The position numbers and the translations under genes were made by a program. The notes below the pieces were generated by a model. The model worked only from the letters and a program-made list of their open reading frames with translations. It searched no databases and had not been told where the DNA came from. DNA of 6,421 nucleotides from Terriglobales bacterium. Its GTDB lineage: Bacteria; Acidobacteriota; Terriglobia; Terriglobales; Acidobacteriaceae. This document shows positions 1-4,580 of this stretch, piece by piece; positions within the stretch are counted from its first letter, which is position 1; each line of letters opens with the position of its first letter. The stretch lies in assembly GCA_015655365.1 (NCBI GenBank), contig JAATFE010000386.1, positions 1-6,421 on the forward strand. The letters run 5' to 3'.

Positions 1-1067
1 TGGAGCCGGAGGGGCTCAATACCCACGAGGTTTACGTCAACGGCATGTCGACCTCGCTGCCGATGGAGGTGCAGTGGCAGATTGTGCGCTCCATTCCAGG
101 GCTCGACCAGGCGGAGATGCTGCGGCCCGGCTACGCCATCGAGTACGACAGCGTGGACGCCACCGAACTGGACCGCTCGCTGAAGGTGAAAAGCATGGAG
201 GGGCTGTATCTGGCCGGCCAGATCAACGGGACCAGCGGATACGAGGAAGCCGCCTGCCAGGGCATCATGGCCGGCATCAATGCAGCGCTGTGGCTGAAAG
301 GCGAGCCGCCTTTCACCATGGACAGGACCGAGGGCTATACCGGCATCCTGGTCGACGACCTGATCTCGAAGGGCACCAACGAGCCGTATCGCATGTTTAC
401 TTCGCGGGCCGAGTTCCGGCTGCATCTGCGCATCGACAACGCCGACCGGCGGCTGACCCCGCATGGGCGGCGGTTGGGGCTGATCGACGACGAGGCCTGG
501 GCGGAGTACGAGCAGAAGCAGGCGCGCATGGCTGTGCTGGAGCGGCTTTTAACTACGGGCAAGGTGGACGGCGAAAAACTAGCCGCGGCTGGTTTTGGCG
601 AGTTGACGGCGACGGCTGGACTGACCTGGGCGCAACTGCTCAAGCGGCCGGAAGTGACCATCGAGCCGGTGCTGCGGGCGATGCACGAGACCCTGGCCCA
701 GGAGCCGCTGCTCCAGGAGATGGCCGCGGCACTGGCTGCGGACCACGGCCCAAATGGCACGATGGGGACAGCGGTGCTGCGCAATGAGGCGCGCGCCGTG
801 GAGACCGAGATCAAGTTTGCCGGGTATCTGGAGCAGCAGAGGAAAGCCATCGAGAAGCTCAAGGCCGCCGAGGCGCTGGCGATTCCGGAGTGGATTGATT
901 ATGGGGTTATCAGCGGGCTTTCGAGGGAAATGAAGGAAACACTGGAGCGGGTTCGGCCCGTGACCATTGGGCAGGCCAGCCGCATTCCCGGCGTAACGCC
1001 GGCGGCGTTGAGCCTGGTCCATGTGTCGATCCGAATCCAGGGTGCGAGACGGACCGCGCACATTTGA
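1..1067 (+). CDS. mnmG: MnmG (GidA), tRNA uridine-5-carboxymethylaminomethyl modification enzyme, C-terminal part
   Basis: The reading frame is open from base 3 and gives 354 residues of the C-terminal half; the 5' part lies outside the window. MnmG is an FAD protein that works with the GTPase MnmE to install the (carboxymethyl)aminomethyl group on the wobble uridine (U34) of certain tRNAs, using methylene-tetrahydrofolate. Visible family signatures are [20 protein letters not shown] at the window start, the FAD-domain segment [18 protein letters not shown] (about bases 198-252), [19 protein letters not shown] (about 399-455), and the C-terminal helical segment [13 protein letters not shown] (about 981-1020), which belongs to the region that contacts MnmE and tRNA. 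The family is usually 620-680 residues, so roughly half is present. The last 15 or so residues (basic, ending ARRTAHI) are not conserved. The methionine at base 45 is internal, not the start. No rsmG-like gene follows; the next gene is convergent. Confidence 0.96.
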   Translation, partial: EPEGLNTHEVYVNGMSTSLPMEVQWQIVRSIPGLDQAEMLRPGYAIEYDSVDATELDRSLKVKSMEGLYLAGQINGTSGYEEAACQGIMAGINAALWLKGEPPFTMDRTEGYTGILVDDLISKGTNEPYRMFTSRAEFRLHLRIDNADRRLTPHGRRLGLIDDEAWAEYEQKQARMAVLERLLTTGKVDGEKLAAAGFGELTATAGLTWAQLLKRPEVTIEPVLRAMHETLAQEPLLQEMAAALAADHGPNGTMGTAVLRNEARAVETEIKFAGYLEQQRKAIEKLKAAEALAIPEWIDYGVISGLSREMKETLERVRPVTIGQASRIPGVTPAALSLVHVSIRIQGARRTAHI

Positions 1068-1126
1068 TTTGGTTCGATTGAGGATACGGAGGGGCCTGCC
1101 CGTTAAGCAGAAAGACGAAACGCAGG

Positions 1127-1161
1127 CTCTTCGACTCCGCTGCGCTCCGCTCAGAATGACA
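1127..1161. repeat. Dispersed intergenic repeat-like motif
   Basis: The gap between the convergent mnmG and NTF2-like genes (1068-1187) contains a stretch reading CTTCGACTCCGCTGCG followed by CTCCGCTCAGAATGACA. Inside it CTCCGC occurs twice, separated by TGCG. From memory, very similar strings (on the other strand, GTCATTCTGAGCGGAGCG and onwards) recur between genes in Acidobacteriaceae and some other GC-rich genomes. Only one copy is in this window, so repetition cannot be shown here. No hairpin followed by a T-run, and so no obvious intrinsic terminator for either convergent gene, is visible in the gap. Confidence 0.5.
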
Positions 1162-1187
1162 GCTATGTTGTAGTGCAGCCCTCTCGA

Positions 1188-1766
1188 CTACTTATCTTTT
1201 TCGCTTCGGGGGATCAGCGGGAAGTGGAAGGGGAGCTCGGCGTTGGACGGCTTCTTGGTCTTGACGTTCGGGGAGTCCTGGCGAAGCACGGTGCGCTGCG
1301 AGTTGATGCACACCCAGCCGCCGCGCATGCGCTCGAAGACATGGGTAAAGACGCCTTTTTCATCCACCTGGGTGGTATTGACCTTGTGGTGCAGAGAGTA
1401 GGTGCCGTTGGCCACCGCAATGTCGCCCAACATGCGCACGGTGATCACGTGCTGATCGAGATGCATGGTCTTGTCTTCGCCGGTGATCAACTGCGCCAAC
1501 TGCTGGTTGCGGGTGGTGATGTCGCCGCTGGCGGAAACGTCCACAAACAAGGGAGAAAGCACCAGTTCCAGGCCGTACTGGTCGCGCTGGTTCATGGCGT
1601 TCGACCAGGAATCCTCAATCTTCTGGAATTCGCGGATCTCCGGGCTCTCGGCTGAGGTGACCGCTGGCCTGGCTGCCGCGGAAGCCGGGGCAGGGGCCGG
1701 GCTTTGGGCGACAACAGCACAGCATGAAAGCAGAAGAGCAGAAATATAGGCGATAGAACGGGTCAT
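1188..1766 (-). CDS. Exported NTF2-like / DUF4440 (SnoaL-type fold) protein
   Basis: This 192-residue protein begins with a probable signal peptide: MTR, a hydrophobic stretch at residues 5-19, and a likely signal peptidase I cut after VVA (residue 20). LLSC at 12-15 is a poor lipobox, so lipidation is possible but less likely. A Pro/Ala-rich linker (21-42) follows, then one domain at about 43-163 with the DUF4440/SnoaL pattern: an N-terminal helix (EIREFQKIEDSWSNAMNQRD), LFVDVSASGDITTRNQQLAQL, and C-terminal strands IAVANGTYSLHH and FTHVFERMRGGWVCINSQRT. The tail (164-192) is polar and basic. Such domains form cone-shaped barrels that bind small ligands or dimerise; many have no known reaction, and I cannot name a substrate. 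The start was chosen because it gives the signal peptide and has GGGAG about 11 bases upstream. A much longer in-frame upstream extension overlaps the regulator gene and is Arg/Pro-rich shadow sequence. It lies 104 bp behind the regulator on the same strand and may be co-transcribed. Confidence 0.8.
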   Translation of the reverse strand: MTRSIAYISALLLSCCAVVAQSPAPAPASAAARPAVTSAESPEIREFQKIEDSWSNAMNQRDQYGLELVLSPLFVDVSASGDITTRNQQLAQLITGEDKTMHLDQHVITVRMLGDIAVANGTYSLHHKVNTTQVDEKGVFTHVFERMRGGWVCINSQRTVLRQDSPNVKTKKPSNAELPFHFPLIPRSEKDK

Positions 1767-1870
1767 GCGCAGATAAACTCCCAATTGATCATAGTCCTTG
1801 GACTCCGAAAGCAGGCCAGAAGGTAGCGGGAAACGGCGAGCGGGTCTCAGGGCATGGTAACAGCCCCGGA

Positions 1871-2623
1871 TTAAAGGAGCGCTTGCAGGCGTTCCGGCTG
1901 GTGAACGGTCACGAGGGAGTCCTCGATGGAGATCCAGCCATCCTTGCGGAACTGGCCCAGGGTGCGGGTGACGGTTTCGCGGGTGGTGCAGGTCATGGAG
2001 GCCATTTCCTCGTGGGTCAGCAGCAGCGGGAAACGGAAGCCGCCACCGTTGAGGTGTTCGCCGATCTGGTGGGCCAACTCGTTGAGCAGACGGCCCAAAC
2101 GCCCGGCGACGGTGTCGGAGAGCGCGATGCGGCAGGCGTCTTGCAGGGCGAAGCGGTACTCCTGGCAGATGCACTGGACGGCGCGCATCTGGGCTTCCTT
2201 GTGGGTGCGCAGAAAGCTCAGGAAGCGGTCGCGCTCGACGGGGCGCAACTGGGCGCTGGTCAGCGACTCGGCGGAAACCTCGTACATCCCATGGGAAAGA
2301 ACCGCGTACAAGCCGAGCATGGAGCCGGGGCCGGCTACGCGGACAATCATCTGGCGGTCGTCGCGGTGCCCGGCGGTGAGCTTGAGATAGCCGCCGCAGA
2401 TCAGATAGAGGCAGCGGGCATCTTCGCCCTGGGTGAAGAGCGAAGCCTGCGCGGGAAGGGAGATGGTGCTGGTGGCCAGCTCAAGGTCGGCCAGAACGGA
2501 GCTGCCCAGGGAACAGAACCAGCCAGGCCGGCGATTGGCGCAAGCCGCACACCCCACAGGAACTTGCCGAGTGATGTGCCTTTGCCGCGTCTGCGATCCT
2601 GCTTCAATCTCTGCGTTCGCCAT
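1871..2623 (-). CDS. Crp/Fnr-family transcriptional regulator with N-terminal cysteine cluster
   Basis: The 250-residue length is typical of Crp/Fnr proteins. Residues 25-37 hold three cysteines, C-X2-C-X8-C (GCAACANRRPGWFC), where E. coli FNR carries its cluster ligands (C-X2-C-X5-C). A cyclic-nucleotide-binding-type beta-roll follows at about 45-135 (LFTQGEDARCLYLICGGYLKL; VAGPGSMLGLYAVL), then a long dimerisation helix (about 137-170) and a winged helix-turn-helix (about 172-243). The recognition helix CTTRETVTRTL (212-222) keeps Arg-Glu-X3-Arg, the residues with which Crp reads TGTGA, and also fits the FNR pattern E-X2-(S/T)-R. The position equivalent to FNR C122 appears to be Gln125, so a fourth ligand, if any, must differ; other cysteines are at 71, 76, 151, 153, 164 and 212. 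The effector (oxygen, NO, redox, nucleotide) cannot be read from the sequence. The gene is divergent from the decaheme cytochrome gene, whose upstream region carries a matching operator. GGGG about 9 bases before the ATG is a weak ribosome-binding site. Confidence 0.92.
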   Translation of the reverse strand: MANAEIEAGSQTRQRHITRQVPVGCAACANRRPGWFCSLGSSVLADLELATSTISLPAQASLFTQGEDARCLYLICGGYLKLTAGHRDDRQMIVRVAGPGSMLGLYAVLSHGMYEVSAESLTSAQLRPVERDRFLSFLRTHKEAQMRAVQCICQEYRFALQDACRIALSDTVAGRLGRLLNELAHQIGEHLNGGGFRFPLLLTHEEMASMTCTTRETVTRTLGQFRKDGWISIEDSLVTVHQPERLQALL

Positions 2624-2779
2624 GGTCTTGCCCCATCCGATGCCGATAGAGCACTATTGCCTTTTATTGAATCCCCGTACCTTGCCGCTTTGCTGCATTT
2701 GGCAGGAAAAGGCTTTGCGCCTCCCGGAAAAAGAGGCTTTTGCTCCATCAAAGTTTGCCCGAGCCGCTCCCGCGCTGGA

Positions 2780-2795
2780 TGTGATGGGCCTCACG
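2780..2795. promoter_or_regulatory. Candidate Crp/Fnr-type operator (distal, regulator side)
   Basis: The sequence TGTGA-TGGGCC-TCACG matches nine of the ten positions of the Crp half-sites TGTGA-N6-TCACA. Its centre is about 165 bp upstream of the regulator's start codon and about 710 bp upstream of the cytochrome gene, so it could serve autoregulation. I see no convincing -10 element at the standard spacing on the regulator strand, and the site is GC-rich in the middle, which makes it weaker evidence than the site at 3288-3303. Confidence 0.4.
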
Positions 2796-2907
2796 TCTAT
2801 GCAGCTCAAAGCCGCTGTGGGCTTGCGGATGAGCGGTCAAGGCGGACCACGTTATCCGGTCATTTTCCGTGGCGGGCTGCGGGGGAACTTGCGCTTTGAG
2901 GAGGCTA

Positions 2908-3019
2908 GAGCGGTTCTCCAATCGACGTGCGCTGACCGGACCAGTGCAAGGCGGCTTTTTCTTGAGAAAAAGCCACTCAGCGGCAGTGGTTTCGGTGTAC
3001 GGCAATTGGAGAACCGCTG
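2908..3019. mobile_element. MITE-like palindromic element with TA flanks
   Basis: The ends are GAGCGGTTCTCCAAT (2908-2922) and its near-perfect inverted copy (3005-3019), matching at 14 of 15 positions. Both ends abut a TA dinucleotide (2906-2907 and 3020-3021), as expected of the TA target duplication made by IS630/Tc1-mariner-type transposases. The interior also folds back: ACCAGTGC (2940-2947) pairs with GCAGTGGT (2983-2990) with one mismatch, and the centre is a perfect 9-bp stem GGCTTTTTC/GAAAAAGCC (2953-2961 and 2966-2974) around a TTGA loop. It is too short to encode a transposase. I read it as a non-autonomous miniature element or a REP-like palindromic repeat; transcribed, it would form one long imperfect hairpin. 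Only one copy is in the window, so mobility is inferred. Confidence 0.65.
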
Positions 3020-3287
3020 TAGGGGCGCCCGCAGTCCGAGAAAAGCCAAATCGCACGGCAAACCAGCCCGGGGGTGTTCGGTTTTATACAGCCCTCAAGA
3101 CCTCGTTCTGATCTCATGCGGAGGAGGTGCGAGAGCTATTTTTTCACCTTTCGAGCCAGGGAATGAGCCGGATCGCGCGCGGAGCAAAAGAGCCTTTTCA
3201 GAGGCGGTGCTCGCAATCTCAATGCTTCCATTGACTTGCGTCACTCCGTGTCAGGAAACGGACGGCTCGAATTGGCCTTCAAATATG

Positions 3288-3303
3288 TGTGACATAAATC
3301 ACC
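3288..3303 (+). promoter_or_regulatory. Crp/Fnr-type operator upstream of the decaheme cytochrome gene
   Basis: The sequence TGTGA-CATAAA-TCACC matches nine of ten half-site positions of the Crp consensus TGTGA-N6-TCACA, and its AT-rich flanks (A at 3285, TT at 3305-3306) also agree. It lies 193 bp before the cytochrome start codon. Its centre (3295.5) is about 35 bp from the last base of a candidate -10 hexamer (3326-3331), which puts it near -42 relative to the predicted transcription start, the class II activator position where the site takes the place of the -35 element. The divergently encoded regulator has the Arg-Glu-X3-Arg recognition helix suited to this half-site. Confidence 0.6.
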
Positions 3304-3325
3304 GTTTGCAGGCAGAATAGGAAAG

Positions 3326-3331
3326 TAGTAT
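3326..3331 (+). promoter_or_regulatory. Putative -10 element of the cytochrome operon promoter
   Basis: TAGTAT matches TATAAT at four of six positions and sits at class II distance downstream of the Crp-type operator. A weak -35-like TTTGCA (3305-3310) lies 15 bases upstream, which would suit an activator-dependent promoter. Transcription would start near 3338, leaving a leader of about 160 nt before the cytochrome start codon. The call depends mainly on the spacing to the operator. Confidence 0.35.
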
Positions 3332-3496
3332 CCAGCGAAGGAAGTGACGCTCCGCACACTGGGCAACTTCCGCCAAAGGGTTTACTGAACCATTTGCCGA
3401 TCTTGCAGATTCAAAAGTTATTTGCTTCAAGGCAAACGCTCGATGGTACAGTTGTCATCCTGAAGAAGTCACCAGAGCAAGAAGGCGGTATTTTCA

Positions 3497-4459
3497 ATGC
3501 TTAGAGATGGGCCAGTAGTGCAATCGCCGTACGGTGCGGCTCCGGGCAAGAAGCCGGGACTGCGAGCATGTTTGACGTTGATGCTGGGTGCGGGGATCCT
3601 GTGCGCCACGGCGTTCGGAGCACCAGCTTCGGGAAGCAAATCGACTGGCGCGCAAGCCAAGGAAGCGGCTCCGGGAGATTTCATCGGCACCGAAGCCTGC
3701 GCCGGCTGCCACGAAGAAGTGGCGAAGAAATTCAGCTCCAATCCACACACCAAGATTGCCGAGATGCACGGCAAGGCCGGCATCACGTGCGAGGGCTGCC
3801 ATGGACCGGGCCGCGCGCACGTTGAAGGCGGCGGCGACGTGACCAAGATCTTCGACCCCGCCAAGGCTTCGCCCAAGGACGTGGACAAGACCTGCCTGGG
3901 CTGCCACGCGGGAGCGCATCCGAACTTCGATCGCTCTCCTCATGCCAAGGCCAATGTGGGCTGCATAAGCTGCCACAGCATTCACGGCAGCAAGGAGGAT
4001 GCGCTTCTGAAGGCTCCTCAGCCGACACTCTGCTTCCAGTGCCACAGCGACACCAAGTCCGCGTTCAACATGCCCTTCCATCACAAAGTGAACGAGGGAC
4101 TTATCCAGTGCAGCGACTGCCACGACCCGCACGGCACCTTCGGGGCTAACAACGTGAAGACGACTGCCGACCAGAACGCGGTCTGCACCAAGTGTCACAC
4201 CGAGACGCGCGGGCCGTTCGTTTATGAGCACGCCGCGGTCAAGGCCGAGGGGTGCGTGGGATGCCACACTCCGCACGGCTCTCAGAACGCCCGTCTGCTG
4301 AACATGCCGAATGTGAACCAGTTGTGCAACCAGTGCCACAACCCGGTGGCTCAGGGTTCGGTTCATGGGGTAAGCGCCGGATCGAATTCGTTCCAGCCGT
4401 GCGTCGACTGCCACGTGTCCATCCATGGTTCGAACATGAACGCGGCGTTCCTCCGGTAA
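3497..4459 (+). CDS. Decaheme c-type cytochrome, MtrA/DmsE family
   Basis: This 320-residue protein has exactly ten CXXCH haem-binding motifs, starting at Cys68, 98, 133, 156, 179, 205, 230, 253, 277 and 302. Thirteen further histidines (for example H84, H91, H108, H149, H163, H195, H245, H310) are enough to give every haem a second axial His. The N-terminus has a basic region (KKPGLR, 18-23) and a hydrophobic segment (24-43), fitting Sec export with cleavage near AFGA-PA. The even spacing and overall length match MtrA, MtoA and DmsE, periplasmic molecular wires that plug into an outer-membrane barrel and pass electrons between periplasmic carriers and the cell surface. The gene is followed 121 bp later by an MtrB-like barrel, supporting that role; the direction of flow (reduction or oxidation of external substrate) cannot be told. 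A GAAGG-like ribosome-binding site lies about 11 bases before the ATG, longer than ideal. The operator at 3288-3303 suggests control by the divergent Crp/Fnr regulator. Confidence 0.93.
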   Translation: MLRDGPVVQSPYGAAPGKKPGLRACLTLMLGAGILCATAFGAPASGSKSTGAQAKEAAPGDFIGTEACAGCHEEVAKKFSSNPHTKIAEMHGKAGITCEGCHGPGRAHVEGGGDVTKIFDPAKASPKDVDKTCLGCHAGAHPNFDRSPHAKANVGCISCHSIHGSKEDALLKAPQPTLCFQCHSDTKSAFNMPFHHKVNEGLIQCSDCHDPHGTFGANNVKTTADQNAVCTKCHTETRGPFVYEHAAVKAEGCVGCHTPHGSQNARLLNMPNVNQLCNQCHNPVAQGSVHGVSAGSNSFQPCVDCHVSIHGSNMNAAFLR

Positions 4460-4468
4460 TCGAGCCGG

Positions 4469-4495
4469 GCCGCGCTGTCCATCGGACAGCGCGGC
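4469..4495 (+). terminator. Strong intercistronic hairpin without U-run
   Basis: GCCGCGCTGTCC (4469-4480) and GGACAGCGCGGC (4484-4495) form a perfect 12-bp, GC-rich stem around an ATC loop, starting 10 bases after the cytochrome stop codon. No T-tract follows (TCCGCTCCGC), so it is not a classical intrinsic terminator. It could be a partial terminator, or an RNA 3'-end stabiliser that keeps cytochrome transcript more abundant than barrel transcript. The type is the nearest available label; function is inferred. Confidence 0.6.
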
Positions 4496-4580
4496 TCCGC
4501 TCCGCAACATCGTTGCACACGAGATCGAGTTCGAGATTTTGATGTCAGCTATGCTGCTTTTCCTAAGAGTGAGGCTTCAT

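Larger units (their letters stand above)
2624..3496. other. 873-bp divergent intergenic region without a convincing gene
   Basis: This stretch separates the regulator (leftward) from the decaheme cytochrome gene (rightward). Reading frames that cross it are Arg/Ser/Pro-rich, have no family signature and mostly run into the antisense side of neighbouring genes, so I call no protein here. It contains two Crp-type palindromes (2780-2795 and 3288-3303), a TA-flanked 112-bp inverted-repeat element (2908-3019), and a possible -10 element (3326-3331). A short GC stem with four Ts (GCCTC at 2719-2723, GAGGC at 2733-2737, TTTT at 2738-2741) is too weak to call a terminator. Base composition becomes noticeably more AT-rich around 3280-3330 and 3400-3430, as expected for a promoter and leader. 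Confidence 0.7.

Noticed and set aside
1445..1460. GTGATCAC palindrome as an operator
   Set aside because: It lies inside the NTF2-like coding region, lacks the N6 spacer of Crp/Fnr sites, and is short enough to be chance.
1767..2174. N-terminal extension of the NTF2-like gene to a start at 2174
   Set aside because: The extension is Arg/Pro/His-rich, overlaps the regulator in another frame, and would bury the signal peptide in mid-protein.
1883..2899. Plus-strand open frame of 338 codons opposite the Crp/Fnr regulator
   Set aside because: It is a shadow of the regulator, whose minus-strand product has the full Crp/Fnr domain order and helix-turn-helix.
2748..3111. Short frames on both strands across the inverted-repeat element
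   Set aside because: They exist because the palindrome reads alike on both strands; there is no ribosome-binding site, domain or coding-like composition.
3340..3436. Leader hairpins GGAAGT/ACTTCC (3340-3345 with 3366-3371) and TTTGCT/GGCAAA (3421-3436) as a riboswitch or RNA thermometer
   Set aside because: The stems have only six pairs, one with a 20-nt loop and the other with a G-U pair, and they match no riboswitch class I know.
3494..4510. Minus-strand open frame of 338 codons opposite the decaheme cytochrome
   Set aside because: The plus strand encodes ten CXXCH motifs, which is decisive; the antisense product has no recognisable domain.
4542..4580. Barrel gene starting at the in-frame ATG at 4542 or 4551
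   Set aside because: Neither has a clear ribosome-binding site, and both would add residues before an already long lead-in; 4581 has GTGAGG six bases upstream.
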